64,000 nt of DNA. It comes from Zygaena filipendulae. Lineage: Eukaryota; Arthropoda; Insecta; Lepidoptera; Zygaenidae. This document shows positions 1 through 12,812 of this stretch, piece after piece. Below the pieces are notes generated by a model that saw only the letters and a program-made list of their open reading frames with translations, ran no database searches and had not been told where the DNA came from. A program made the translations under genes and the position numbers. The stretch covers positions 2,309,001-2,373,000 of the forward strand of contig OU015652.1 of assembly GCA_907165275.2 (NCBI GenBank), given 5' to 3'. The stretch's first letter is position 1; the number at the start of each line of letters is the position of its first letter.

Positions 1-619
1 TTGGACAGGAGTCAGGACAGTAGCGCGTACACCAGCCCACTTCATACACCGCTCCCCGCCAACTTATTACTTACCGACGACCGTAAGTGAAGAAATGTAT
101 TGTTGAACTCACTTACATACACGAATGCTCAACGTTAGGACGTTGCTGTTCGATTAAGTAAGTAAGATTGTAAGCTGAACTTACTTACTTACTACTTATG
201 GAAGTGTAAACCGGCCATTACACTAGTCGAATACAATACGAGTATAGTATACCTATGACGGCGATGGAAGTCACAAGAAGAAATGAAATGTTACAGAAGT
301 TCAAATTTTGAAAAGGGCATTGGAGGTTCAGCGCAATTATAACACGCTTATGTAATAAAATTTTAAAAGCAAATTTTAACATTTTTAACCTACTTCTAAT
401 TTGTCATAGGTAGCAAAATGAAACTTGTATGTATATTAATTATACTTGTATGTATATATATGTATATTCGGATGAAAATGAATTTATTATGACATGGAGC
501 TGATCTGATGATGGAGCCGGTAGATGGCCATGGGAACTCTGTATAATGAAAGGACGCAACCCAAAGCGTTGGAGTCCAAATTGAGTTGGAGCTCGTTTGA
601 TTGGACAAGGCCTATAACG
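1..619. other. Intergenic, nothing recognised
   Basis: AT-rich DNA with short cttac/gtaag tracts around 100-200. Open frames here are short, low in complexity and without family resemblance. I see no gene, RNA or bounded element. Confidence 0.5.
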
Positions 620-775
620 GTCCCCGCGGGAATTCCGGGATAAAAAGTACCCTATGTCCTTCTGTGTACCCCTGACAACGTGCACGCCAAATTTCATCCA
701 AATCCGTTCAGCAGTTTTTGCGTGATTGAGTAACAAACATCCACACTTTCACATTTATATTATTATAGTAGGAAG
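620..775 (+). repeat. GC-cored lepidopteran interspersed repeat, partial
   Basis: The block runs from ccccgcgggaattccgggat through a stretch ending in aacaaacatccacactttcacatttat. The same order of words recurs more than 20 times in this window in both orientations: ccgcggtttcacccgcg, a second ggaattccggga core, accctatg, ccgttcagcag and a ttataatattagta-like tail. It looks like a SINE or LINE 3' end family. I do not assign a clade. No coding potential. Confidence 0.7.
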
Positions 776-1136
776 TAGGATTAGATAACTTAGCTATGTG
801 TGTTTGTATTTACTAAAACCTCTCTATAAAATCTAAACAAAGGTCGTTTTTTTTAAACTAATTAAAAAAACTGTGGGTAGGATCTAGCCACTAAACAAAA
901 AAAATTGCAGATCCTTCACAAATTTAAATTTTGGGGGACGTTTGTGCAACACTGATTATTTGGTATATCAATGTACATACATGCACATAATATTGTTGCA
1001 TATTTATTGCCTGCCTGACCTTAGAGCGATTGAGATATGTTGTTGATAATGTATGAGTCAGCTTGCGCTTTAAAAAGTACAATGGTACAGCCAGCAGATG
1101 AAATACCTAGTATGTAAACACGCCTTTGACCCGTAT

Positions 1137-1510
1137 TAGGGTCCGTTTATATCTACAGACAAGAGCGTGCCCGACACGTTCCGTCAAGACACCGCCAGAT
1201 GCCGTTTATTTACATCTGAGCGTTTATTTACAAAACACGTCTGCAAGGTGCCGATGCTCTATTCACACTGCTCGGCATGTAGCCACAATCCACAGATACG
1301 TACAGACATGAATCGCGCAGACAAAATATTTTTTCCGCGAATACCGGCCGGGTACGGCCCGTGCATGTCTGTCCGCTACTGCGCGGCCGTGTTACGACTT
1401 ACGATAGATGTGAATACGTTAATATGCACTGTATTGGAATTTGGAGAACATTTTGTCTGTGACGGAACGTGTCAGACACGCTCAATGTCTGTAGATATAA
1501 ATGAACCTTT
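1137..1510. mobile_element. MITE with ~50-bp imperfect terminal inverted repeats
   Basis: The left arm (about 1137-1190, including tttatatctacagaca and cgacacgttccgtca) is matched in inverse complement by the right arm (about 1452-1510, including tgacggaacgtgtc and tgtctgtagatataaa). The ~270-bp centre is GC-richer than its surroundings. The open frames inside cross both arms and are not protein-like. Consistent with a non-autonomous DNA transposon; superfamily unknown. Confidence 0.65.
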
Positions 1511-1674
1511 ACTATTGCAATGAGATTCAATGTCTGTAAAAAAAGTGTTTACCCTTCTTCTGCTGCTGTCTGTACAGGCTATTTACGCGACTGATGGTCA
1601 AGGTGACCGGACTGAAATGAATTCAAAAAACTAAACTAAACCAGCTGAACTACAAATCTATATTGTAAGTTTGT

Positions 1675-1830
1675 ATGTAAGGCGTAATCTCTGGAACTAC
1701 TGAAAAGATTCTGAACTTTCACTAAGAAGAAACTACATCATCCCTGTGCGCCGTAACCTTTCCGAGAAGTCCCTCAAATTCACGCAGGTGAACCCGCGGG
1801 GCAGGACCCGCGGGGGGGACAGTCCCAGTA
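1675..1830 (-). repeat. GC-cored interspersed repeat, degraded
   Basis: Contains gtaatctctggaactactga near the left and acgcaggtgaacccgcgggg near the right, the reverse-orientation order of the window's commonest repeat. An internal stretch is missing. Confidence 0.55.
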
Positions 1831-2186
1831 TAAAAATATACTCTTATCATTTATCTATGGTAAAAATATGGAATGATTATGAACATAGTTTTATAAAACT
1901 GATTTTGAGAGTAGATAGACACATAACATGTGATATTTTTATCAGCCATCAACCGGGGAAATGAACAAAAAGTTTGGTTTTATGTGGTTAAAATGATGAC
2001 GTCACGCTACACGGGCCACGGGCCGCGGCAGGCGGCAGCGCGGCAGCGTAACGAATCCTATGATGCGCCTGCGAGTTGCGACGCTTCAATGTTTCACAAT
2101 GAATAAACAGACGTGTGACGTGAACGTGATTCACTCCACAATTCACATCATGTATATTTCTGTTGAAGGTGTCAATTTTATTAGCT

Positions 2187-2445
2187 ACTAGCTGTTTGTT
2201 CCCCGTGGTTTCACTCGCGGTGATTTCGGAGTTCCTGCGGCAATTCCGGATTAAAAAGTGGCCTATTTTCTGTACCCCTGCCAGCGTTTGTGCAAACATT
2301 CATGAGATTTCATGGGAATTCCGGGATAAATAATATCCTATATGTCCTTTTCTGTACGCTTGAAAATGTGTATGCAAAATTTTATGATGATCCGTTGAGC
2401 CGTTGAGGCTTGAAAGCGTAACAAACGAACAAACAAATCACATGT
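2187..2445 (+). repeat. GC-cored interspersed repeat with internal partial duplication
   Basis: Begins agctgtttgttccccgtggt and ends gcttgaaagcgtaacaaacg. The ggaattccgg(g)at...ctatwtgtcc module occurs twice (2253-2290 and 2316-2355), so one module was duplicated or two copies fused. Noncoding. Confidence 0.65.
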
Positions 2446-2773
2446 AAGGATAATTAACCTACTTACATAATAATATTATATGCAAGCATCGAATCGAATG
2501 AGATCCAAATACCTTGCAACGTACAGAACGTGATTTTAACGTAAATTTTATGACAGATAATATACAAGTATACGAATCTTATCGGATTATACTCGTACTC
2601 AGGATCTCCATACTCGTTTTACATTGTTCAACACTGAAATTTTGAATGTTCTACGTATACCTACAATAATAATTATGTTTTGTTTTAAATATATTATTGT
2701 AGCTTAACAAATTAAATCAACTATCAAAAGGTTGTTGCAGGTCACCTATTAAAATTATTAATTCCTATTAAAT
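2446..2773. other. AT-rich intergenic, nothing recognised
   Basis: AT-rich unique-looking DNA. I see no gene or bounded repeat in it. Confidence 0.4.
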
Positions 2774-2872
2774 AGGCTTGTTTCCGGGGTATGAAAATCA
2801 AAATTGTCCAATATTTTTTTACTAATCTATACAATACGGACTAAAAACTAAAATTTGGTTGACAAGCCAATT
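2774..2872 (-). mobile_element. Internally deleted copy of the CRE-palindrome MITE
   Basis: The two ends resemble the MITE family at 30,014-30,336 (ends of the type ggcttgttgac plus the tagtccgt box, here on the opposite strand). The ~200-bp centre with the TGACGTCA palindromes is absent. Adjacent to a fuller copy at 2960. Confidence 0.5.
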
Positions 2873-2931
2873 ACGGTGATGTAATGTGAAAACTTAACGT
2901 ACCTACAGAATAAAGGTACGAGTATTAGAAC

Positions 2932-3400
2932 AGGGGCCGTATTTTTTAATCGCAAAAAAAAAACTAATTTTTAGTCCATCTTGTAGATTATGAAAAAATA
3001 TTGTACACGTATTTTTTTTTACGTAATCAAAAAATAACGGCATTACATTGGCTTGAAATTTCACGTGACGCCACTATCAGGACAGTTTGTATGGCGGTTT
3101 TAGCGGTTAGTGACGTCACGGCCCCCTCACCCTAACTTTAATGCGCTTTATCTCTGTATGTTTTAATTTATTTGAAAAAGCAAAAAATACGTATCTATTG
3201 TGATGTGGATTATTATTATTATTATTTTTTTTTTTTTTTCTAACTGACGGACTAATTACAATTTTCAAAAGTAGTCAACATCCCCATTACTTTTCGCACA
3301 CAGAATTGCAAGATTCGCATGTGAATGCTTAAAATACGTATGAGCATTTGCATGTGAATTCCCAATTCCGTGTGCGAGAGATGTAAAAATACGGTCCCTA
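2932..3400. mobile_element. Foldback element split by a MITE insertion
   Basis: The outer ends ggggccgtatttttt (2933) and aaaaatacggtccc (3390) are inverse complements. An inner pair, cgcacacagaattg and caattccgtgtgcg, also folds back. The MITE at 2960-3285 sits between the left end and the inner stem, so it inserted later. Confidence 0.55.
2960..3285 (+). mobile_element. CRE-palindrome MITE, copy 1
   Basis: Member of the family described at 30,014. It has the left box ttagtccatcttgtagatta, the right box ctgacggactaatta, and the internal tagcggttagtgacgtcacg. The first palindrome is mutated (tgacgccac). Nested in the foldback element at 2932-3400. Confidence 0.75.
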
Positions 3401-4041
3401 CAGGCTCTATAATGGTGGCGGGACACTGCAGTCATTAGTTACCTACTAGGTACCAAATAATTGTTTTTATAAGTATGTATGTAAGAGATCTACACGTAAA
3501 AAAGAGAGATAATTCGTAACTTCGCTATTTCGAAATGAGTGTGTTTCAGACCCAGGTTTAAATTGGTTCGAGTCCGAAGGTCGAAACTGCGTAACAGCCT
3601 GTGTTCACATATCGAAATCGAATTATATCTATAGTAATTATTGCACAAGTCAACATTTCCTTCAGAATGCGAGCATATATCCGTTTATAAAATACCTATC
3701 TAATTTTATATTCAAGGTAGGTATATAATTCAATATAATAAGGTTACTTTTGTAAAATAAATATTAGTTACATATAAAGCAGTAGGTACGGTACGTAGAG
3801 ACGAATAAATTATTTAGAATAAAATATTAAATTTGTATTTTGTACGTACCTAATCGTAATTTTCCTTGAAAATACTTAACTAAACTTACTTATTAGCCGT
3901 ATAAAATTTACCGAATAAAAGTTGATGTATTGTCAAAGTAAAAAGATTTGTAACCCAAACTTCTATACTTTTAAATCAATATAGACAATATTTTTAAATT
4001 ATTTTGCAACAAAATTAAGAAATAAAGCATTCACAAGCATA
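3401..4041. other. AT-rich intergenic, nothing recognised
   Basis: Mostly A+T with taggtaggt-like words. No open frame or repeat boundary that I can support. Confidence 0.4.
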
Positions 4042-5728
4042 ATAGTACGGACCGCCAAGAGGGGATTTGTGGATTAGCTAAAGCGCGTCAGATGAACATA
4101 AGAGGGGTACCTTGCACCATGTTGAGTACCTCCACCAAATATAGGCCCTCTACACTGGTGGGTGCGTCTAGAATAACCGATCAGATTAGTAAAAAAAAAT
4201 CGATAACTCGAAATACTCGAGCGCGTCAGATTAAGATATGATGGGTTAATTACATAGTGAGAAGTATGTATATGAATAATCTGACCATTTGAACGTGACG
4301 TAAGGGAGTTAGAGGATCACAAACTTGCAAAAAAAAAACGCAACTTCGACATTATCGAGCGCAGTTGATTTATTTTTTATTTTAAAGTAAATAACTCAAG
4401 GATAGCGGGAAAAATATAATCTGCCGATTTTCATAAGCCGAAGAAACAAAAATCGTCTTCGAATCGAACGAGCAGCTGCAGTGAAACATGTACCTATTCA
4501 TATCTCTGTCTTTCTTTCTCTTTTACTTTTTCTCTATCTCTCACTCTCTCGCACCGTCCTCACACTACTTTCCGTCGCCATAACGTCATCACAGTATATC
4601 ACGGCGCTAAACGTGTCAAATTATAACTTTTTTTGGTCGGTTAAAATACATATTAAAATAAGTTAAGGTAAGTATTACATCAAACTATAGGTTCACCTAT
4701 AACCTTTCACTTTAATGTAATTATATATATTATATAATAAAGCTTATCACAAAACAACGCGTTCATGTTATTATATGTAAAACGCTCTGGCTTGTTTGTG
4801 CTTTAAAGTTAGTTTTGTGAATAATATTTTGTGAGCTTTTACATATTTCATAGAAATATAAAGTGTGTTTTTTGTGAACAAGAAATAGCTCATAAAGTTA
4901 TTAAACTTACACGTCAGAAAGAAAAAAAAAATCTTAAAAATAAATCATAATTTTTGTTTCTAGCAGTCAGATTAATAATACCCCTCAAAATTATTGTCAG
5001 ATTTTAAGCCAACATAACTTGGAGTGCAAGCTGAACCTTCTGTAAAATAATCTGACATGCTCGAGTATTTCAAAATTGAGATTTTATTTTGCTATTCAAA
5101 AATTCGCTACTACCTTGCGTCACCTCCAAATTGACAGATTTTCGAAGGGGAGCATTTTTAGGGCTCAGGCCTGTAGAAGCTAAACCCACCGGTGAATGAA
5201 AAAATATCATATGACCTTATTTTGTTTATATCTCCTAGGTCCGTATTCCAAAAGGTTACTCAAGTCATGAATCTAGTTTTAAAACTAATTTCAAGTAAAG
5301 CTTTAATTTTAGAACCTTACTTGAAACGAGATTCATCAATCAACAATCAGCTGAGTTATTTCCTTATTCTAGAACGACGCTTGAGTACTAATCTATACTC
5401 AAGCAAAGATTTGATCTTTGTTTACGTCTGTCATGTCAAGTCCACTTAACCAATCAGAGCTCAAAATCTCTACTCAAGACTAGTTTCAACTGATTAAAAC
5501 CAATCAGAGTTCAGAATCCCTACTCATGACTCGTTTCAAGTGATAAGAACTTAAAACGCATTCTATAATAAGATGTACGCTTGAGTTATGATCTGAGCTT
5601 AAAACTAATCTCAAGTAAAACGTGATCTGAGTCACCTTCTGGAATACGGGCCCTAATCTTCAAAACCCAAAAGGTCCCAACGACGCTCGAGTCGCTCCCG
5701 AATTAGCATCGGTATCTCCCGTACTATA
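4042..5728. mobile_element. Repeat C copy 1: long element with CTCGAG-centred motifs, interrupted by a MITE
   Basis: Shares its order of blocks with 58,413-59,330: ggatttgtggatt...ctaaagcgcgtcaga at the left, a copied motif around ctcgag, and aatcttcaaaac...ggtccca.cgacgctcgagt at the right. The ends (atagtacgg and revcomp atagtacggg) form a short inverted repeat. The 20-nt motif TCTGACGCGCTCGAGTATTT occurs inverted near 4211-4233 and in direct orientation, with changes, near 5045-5066. No coding capacity. A separate MITE (5238-5652) is inserted in it. Confidence 0.6.
5238..5652. mobile_element. 415-bp foldback MITE nested in repeat C
   Basis: The ends ggtccgtattcc (5238) and ggaatacgggcc (5652) are inverse complements. 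The homology continues inward: aaaactaatttcaagtaaa at the left pairs with an inverse copy at 5600-5620. Flanks cta/cta suggest a 3-bp target duplication. The sister copy of repeat C at 59,270-59,285 reads straight through (cctaatcttc) and shows the empty site. A 3-bp target with GG...CC ends suits PIF/Harbinger, which is an inference. Confidence 0.75.
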
Positions 5729-5969
5729 ATGTCCATGATTGTACTCGTTTGTAGTGTAGGTAATACGATCACTGGTAGGTACAAAATTCTGATGTACGGA
5801 GTGGTAACTATGATGTTCAGTATTCACTATATTTTATAAAAATAGAATTAAATTAAACAATACTGATAATGAGAAGGGAAAAAGTATAAATGTGCAAATT
5901 TAGAAATTCGCTATACCTAATCTGCCTGGTCGTCTTTTCTATCTAATATTTAAAATTCTCGTGACACAG

Positions 5970-6130
5970 TGTTAGTTATCATGCTCCTCCGAAACGGCTT
6001 GACCGATTTTTATGAAATTTTATATGCATATTCAGTAGGTCTGAGAATCGGCTACTATCTATTTTACATCCCGGAATCCCCGCGGGAACTCCAAAATTCA
6101 CGCGGGTGATACCGCGGGGCACAGCTAGTA
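5970..6130 (-). repeat. GC-cored interspersed repeat, reverse copy
   Basis: Runs from a ctccgaaacggcttgaccga block to ccgcggggcacagctag at the right. This is the reverse-orientation signature of the family. Confidence 0.7.
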
Positions 6131-6264
6131 ATCTATAAAATAAAATGTAGGTGATCGCATAACTTCCAAACGACTGCAACAAATTGGGTAATTCTTTTTT
6201 TTCGTGTTCGTTATTGTCAGGACAAGGTTTGTATAAAAGAAGTTTGAAGTTCTTCCGATATGGG

Positions 6265-6505
6265 CGGGATTTTCACTGCTAAATAGCTGATGTTATAACA
6301 AGTGTTATAAGGAGTAAATAAGGTTACTTTGGAGTTCCTGTGGGAATTACGTAATTCACGCGGGTGAATCTCCGAAACGGTTGGACCAATTTTGAAGGCA
6401 CTTTCACTGCTAATTAGCTGATGCAGCTGATATTTAAGGAGTAAATTAGGCTTCTTTGGAGTTCCGAAACTCACGTGGGTGAAACCGCGGGGCACATTTA
6501 GTATC
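6265..6505 (-). repeat. GC-cored interspersed repeat, tandemly duplicated
   Basis: Two consecutive modules, each with ttttcactgctaa-tagctgatg, a taaggagtaaat block and tttggagttcc: about 6270-6365 and 6400-6490. The second ends gggtgaaaccgcggggcac. Noncoding. Confidence 0.65.
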
Positions 6506-8974
6506 CTCCATGGATACGGCAAACTGACTGTAACTATCTACTAACTGAAAAGTTTAGGATACAATGAATTTACACGTTTTGGCGTAGGCATACTTAAGCA
6601 TTTTTGTTCTTCATAAACCGTATATCTTAGTATAATTAATGTGTATACATATTTGGTAGATGTCTATCGTCATTTGGTATAATTGGAAGCATAATTAACA
6701 TCGTTTAAAACATGATTCACTCAATTGCTTGTCGACACCTTCCTTGTGGGTTTCCCAACAAAATAAATGACGCGTTATCACTCCTGCCTATGAAAAGGCT
6801 CAAAATTATTCAAATGCTAAATTAAACTAAAAATAAATAGAATTATTTTACATAATATATTTCTGAGAAAATAACCCACAATTACTTAAATGGAAATAAT
6901 TAAAATCAGTAGGTACCTACTTATTTAAATCATATAGATTATCTTCGAATCTATACCAGCTATATGCTTACCATCGATTTTGAACTTACCATAATACCAT
7001 TACCATTAAACTATTCGACGAGCAAACCATAGCTCTAGCGGCAGGTGTACGAAAATCTAAGTAACATAATATTTTTGTCTTTTCTGTTCTTTACAATGCA
7101 ATAGCTCGCGCTCTTTCCAATCATTCGCAGTAGAAAGAGAGCAGGCATTGGTGAGATAAAAGAGTTTTGTGGTCAGTGGTACGGGGGTTTATACAGATAT
7201 GTGGTATGTATGTACTTATAAAGTATCTAACGAACCACATTAGGCGACATCCTCCGCTGAGGGCCAATTCAGCACGAAACTCACCACTCCCGTGTCGTTA
7301 AGGGTCTCCTCGAATATATTAATAACAGTATACTCGCATTAAGCGGATCCGCCGTCGAAACGAGGCTATATGTGAGAAGACCCTTATAGATGCAGCAGCG
7401 GTGGGGCTTTGTGTGTGACGTGAACAGAATTGACCCCACTGTCGCACACCGCGTCGCCCGCGCATATCCAACCACAATTTTTATATTAACGACCCGGTGT
7501 TTCAATGTCATATCGTATTACCAACACCGCACCGGTACAGTCCCCTTAGCCAAGTTGACATTCTATAATGGTTAACGCGTAGGAAACCATCGAACGAGTC
7601 GTAATGTCTCGTGGTGACGTAAAATCGTCGTTTAATACGAACTTCTAGTAAGTACAGAGTTTTTATCGCGCAATAAAGTTAGTAGATAACAATGTTAAAT
7701 ATTGGGTAAAACTAAACAAAAAATAATTAAGCACTCCGCCAAGGATAAGGTCATACAGCATTAGTGAAAATTATCTCAAATTATAACAAACGCTGCAATT
7801 TTGTTGACCGTGAACGGGTATCGTGCTAAACTTCGCAGCGTTATTGCCTTTATCTGAATATAGTTGTCCCCCGCGGTTTTACCCACGGTAATTTTGGAGG
7901 TCCCGGTTTTTACGAGACCACACAAAATATATTTAGGACTTAAGTAATAATAGTCACGAAATGTTTCTTTTTCGATGGTTTTCGACCTTGCCTTAAATTA
8001 TCAAGGTCAATTTAGTTTCCAACATAATCAATTACAAACGACATCATCTCTTTAAACATAATATATACGCAAAAGATTTAAAATACAAATTCCAGTCTCT
8101 ATACACATTAATACCACACCCGACAGGATAGCGTCATCGACTCTTGCGCACATTTACTCCAATTTAGAGCAAGGCTGTCTAAACTTTAAACCAGATAGCA
8201 CTTCACACTAACTACCTACGCGACGCAATGAGACAATTTCGTTTCGTTTAATCAATTTCTTTTTGTTATTTCAAGCGTAAAGAGGTACTAATGTACCTAC
8301 TTCAATGTAAAACTAAACAAAATTAATTAACGACTAGGTATTCCACCACTCGTTACGATTTCCTGCCTTATTTTTTACATCTGTATTTTTAAAATTGTAG
8401 TATTCCTTTTTTTTAAATTAAAAATCACATCTTAAATTTTTGTTTACAATTTTATTCCATTATGATCAGATCAAAATTACTATTCTTATTACTGTTTATT
8501 TAATTTCAATATGATCAAAAAATATACCTGCAACCAAAGACATATACATAAGTTCAATATCTTTCTTTGCCTGCGACTATTTTCTTACAACATTTGATTT
8601 ATTGAGTAAAGAGCTAGTCAGAAGAAGTAGAACCCCTCCCATTATCCTTAACCTGACAGTAGACGTACGTAATAGCCTATCCAACCTCCAACGATATAGG
8701 TACTTATAATAATTATCATTGTTTGCATCGATTTTTTTGGATTTTAAAAACATATCAACACCGTTTTTGGATTCGTCATCAGTTTTGCAATGGCCCTGCT
8801 GATATACGTTCCAGGGGCAGAAACGTTAAAAAATTAATGTACTTTAAACGACTTTTGTCACTATTATTTCAGTTGAAGATATCCACAAGATATTTATTTC
8901 ACAGGGAAACCATGTATTAAATATCTAAACTTCTATTGTCACTTAATATCTTCTTCTTCTTCTCTTCAATTCCA
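6506..8974. other. Intergenic with scattered repeat fragments
   Basis: A GC-richer patch at 7240-7560 has no recognisable product. At 7543-7592 a single terminal box (ccccttagccaagttgacat...gttaacgcgtag) matches the ends of the MITE at 41,794. At 7862-7915 there is a fragment of the GC-cored repeat. The rest is AT-rich and unassigned. Confidence 0.5.
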
Positions 8975-9117
8975 TTCCCATTCCCATTCCAGGTCGGCAA
9001 CGCACCTGCATGCCTTCTGGTGTTGCAGATGTCTATGGGCGGTGGTAATTACTTACCATCAGGTGTACCACTTGCCCGTTTGCCCCTATGACATAAAAAA
9101 AAAAAAAAAAAAAAAAA
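8975..9117 (+). repeat. Retroposon 3' end with 23-nt A tail
   Basis: The sequence ggtcggcaacgcacctgcat, ggtgttgcagatgtctatgg and accatcaggtgtacc, followed by cttgcccgtttgcccctatg and a pure A run (9095-9117), is the familiar 3' end of a lepidopteran LINE/SINE family. Only the end is present, as expected for a 5'-truncated retroposition. Clade not assigned. Confidence 0.65.
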
Positions 9118-12100
9118 TTATGGAAATCTATCGCGATTTATCCCATTTAATTCTGCCAATGTACGTATTTTTACCAATTAAAGTAATTATGGCGAAAAAC
9201 CAATGACAGTGTAAGATTGTTCTCCAAGATAAAACATGATTCCTTCTCGAAAACCAGCTTCTTTCTTGGAAAACAAAATGGCTGCTGAACAGTGGTGAAA
9301 ATATCGAATAAGTAACGCGATGGGCGTCCACTCGCTACGGCCTCCACCGCACCTCCACCGGACAACAAGTTCAACCAAAGTTCAACAACCCAATATCAAA
9401 GATACTATATTTTTGACATCTCATTCAAATTCAAATATTATGTATTTCCAACCAGTGTGCAGGACATGGATGATAACTCTACAGCGTTCCACCTCTACAG
9501 TACTTGTGTGCTGGTTTCCTCATGATGTTTTCCGTTCAACCGTTGGTCTGTGATAATTAGTTTGATTCGGACATTGATCAGAAAAAAATCTCAAAAGTAG
9601 GTATAATAGATATATAGATATTGATGTAAAAAAAACAAAAAAATAACGTTGTAATTAGGCTAATTTTTTAGTGTTACCAAGGAGGCGAGAATTGGGTCCC
9701 TGATTCTCAATAATAATTGAAAGATCCGACGTAGGTATTTAGTCCCAGCAAAGCCACAAAAAACATGTCGCAGAAGTATACTTACGCAAGTATATTTTAA
9801 TAGGTATTTGACGTGTTTTTACAATATACATGGAATATGTAATTTAAACCCAGAAAAAACTATTGATTAAACTCGTAGAAAAGCTATAATAATAATAATT
9901 GGTACGTTTTAATTAATTGGAACTTACTGGTAGGTACTGTTATTGCTATAAGCTTAAAAGTAGGTACCAAAAACTTTTGTTATCTTTGCCTGTACGAGTA
10001 GGTACCTATATTATTTTGATTTTTGATTTGATTAAAACTCTGTTCTCATTGCATTTTTTGAAAAATATGTTTTATTATAAAGACAAAACACTGTTAAATA
10101 TATTAAATTAGTTAAAACTTACTTGCTTATGAGGCGGTAAGTAGTTAGCTACTAGTTATAGTTACTCAATGATGTCATACATTATTACTACTAGGAATCA
10201 CGTCATTGGAACCATTTTTTTTTCTTCACGTACCCTACCTACATACAGTTATACGTATCAACCAACGTATCAACAATATAACCAACGAAAGTAAAGTTTA
10301 AATTGGACATAGATAAGCCTACACTGGATAAATTTTTTGAGTAAATAGTGTTTTAAAATTATAGCGCCATATTAAGACAATGTAATAAGATAAACAAATA
10401 ATTAAAAAAACGTTCTATAACTCTCATTATAGCGTTCTGTATCGATAATTTAATTATGTATGAGGGTTGACATGTTATTGCTTATCGGCGACCAATTATG
10501 GTACGCGTGATAACAAACTTATTAACCCTTTATATATTAGGTATTTATTTATTTGTCAGAACAGCATTACAAAACATTTCGATTATTACAAAATACAAAA
10601 GAAAAGCCATTAATTGACTGCTACGTAATTTATAAAATAATTATACTCTATGTCTCTTTGTATATGAAAAGTACTCTATGTCGTAGGGCAAGACCTAATT
10701 TAATCATTTATAGCTATTCTCCATCCGCGCGAATTGAAAGACTCCTTCGTGAACTCTTTGTACAAAAATAAAAAGTATTCTACGTTAGTCAAATAATATT
10801 TTTTTATGATCGATTCGATAATTCCTGGGTTTACCAAATCTACAAAAAAACTGTAGCTGTTCGCCGCGGTTTCACCTGCGCTAATTTCAGAGTGCCCACG
10901 TACTTTTTCCAACAGTCTTCAGCGCTGTGCTGGTTCATATCAAATCCGGCAGAGCAATTAGCTGGCTATATCTAACACGATAAAATAAAGAAGCATATAA
11001 ATAATGCAATGCTATGACCTCACAGCATCCTCCGTGGCGCGAGCTGGATGGCCTTCGGTATATTCTAAGAGTGTCACTCAAGCGACAAGTAGGTATACCT
11101 GCCGTCAGCCATAATTTGAATACCCATTATAATCCACAAGGTGATTCTCATATGCTCGTCATTTCATATTTTTAAGTGACTTCTGAAAAGGAGGAAGTTC
11201 TTATTGTAATGTTTTTTGCTGTCTAACCAGTCAGCCACCAATTTTGAAAGTACCTACTCGACAGATTGGGACGTTTTTTTATAAAAAGTAGTATTTAACT
11301 GCAAATTAATCAATTAAATATTAAGTCAGAAGTAAAACTCTAAGTTTTTTCTACAGACATTGTCTTTTAGTTTTATAACGTAAATTGTGCTTCACGATAA
11401 ATTTTGAAAATCCCCATGGAATCCTTTTTTTTTTTAATAAAAATACAATTTTTTTAAACGTCATAGTACCTACTACAGTCATAGTACCTACTATATTATC
11501 TGTGCTACAGTTATAGTAGTTAAAATACGCTTGCTATTAGCTGAGTAGTAGCAGTCAATTATACCTATAGTAATACATATACCTATTTACTTCGTGGTAA
11601 CAATGTACAAGTATATATAGATAGGTAGGACTTTGATGGTCTATTCCCAAAATCATCATAATGACACCTAATAAAATCGGAGGCTTTTACCATGCCAAGG
11701 CGACAGATGTGTATTTTGATTTATGCAGCTGATGGCGTCATCGTCATTCCGCTAATATTGCGTACCACTTCCTCAAATGGTAATGACTGCGGTGTGCGTA
11801 GTCAACTTACATCACCGTTTTTCAGTTGAACTTTTACTACTACTAATACTCTAGTTCTGAATTTTAAATAAACACCACGTAGTCGTACTGTTATTAGTGG
11901 AAGTAAAAAAAAAACATCGATCTAGTAGTTTCGAAACACGAAACACTGGCTGGAAAGTATACATTTATTAAAAATAAACATTCTGACTATAAATAAACCT
12001 GTGCTATAAACGGACTTTGGAGATAAAAGCCCTATTAACTCTAATTAAACTTTTCCATACTTTTCTTTTCCCACAAGAATGGACTGATAGTCGGGTGAAG

Positions 12101-12649
12101 ATTGTTTTTGATTAAAATGTTTTTGTTTTCTTTTTTAAATTTTCACGACTAGCGAAACGAGGCGATAAGACATTTCAGCCATACTTACCTTTCTATCGAG
12201 TGCCTGTTTGCTTTTCGCGTTATTAGTAACAGACAACGCGTTATTTGATCAACGTTAATAATAGACAGTGACTCTTCACATACACACACACAATTTTATC
12301 ATAAAAAAACATAGTTATATCGAACTACATTATTAATTTTAAGGTACGTAGGTACCTACCTATTTACAAGCAGGATTTTACTCCTAGTTAGCGCCACCTA
12401 GTTTTAATAAGATATGTATTTAGTTTAAAATAGGTTTAAAATTCTGAATATTTATGATAATACTACCGCTTTTAACTATGTAGATACCTACCTACCTATT
12501 AAAAATTGTAAACATAAGGAGTACCGAAAATAGCATTTTTTTTGCGGTTTTCAATAAATCTTTTTAACGTTATGTTGCAAATTGCAATACTACAAAATTA
12601 TCAAAAATTCATATTTATCCTATTCTACGATCCTTAGAAATTATAAAAC
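9118..12649. other. Long intergenic stretch, no gene recognised
   Basis: AT-rich DNA with many tacctacc/ggtaggta tracts. The frames near 9128-9378 (minus) and 9320-9553 (plus) overlap each other, lack splice or family signatures and are not called. A GC-cored repeat fragment lies at 10,855-10,895. I see no RNA gene or complete element. Confidence 0.45.
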
Positions 12650-12812
12650 AAAGTACTCCGCCGCGATATACTTAAAAACTACTGAACGGAATTTCATGCG
12701 GTTTTCACCGATAGATAGAGTGATTTAAGAGGAAGGTACGTATCGTAGCTAATCCTGGATTTCCGGCGGGAACTCCGAAATTACCGCGGGTAAAACCGCG
12801 GAAGACAGCTAG
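12650..12812 (-). repeat. GC-cored interspersed repeat, reverse copy
   Basis: Contains taaaaactactgaacggaat at the left and attaccgcgggtaaaaccgc at the right, followed by a target-like agctagca. Confidence 0.7.

Noticed and set aside
4481..4666. Small hydrophobic protein with signal-like N-terminus
   Set aside because: Leu/Ser run comes from a (tctctttctc)n-like stretch inside repeat C; not conserved in copy 2.
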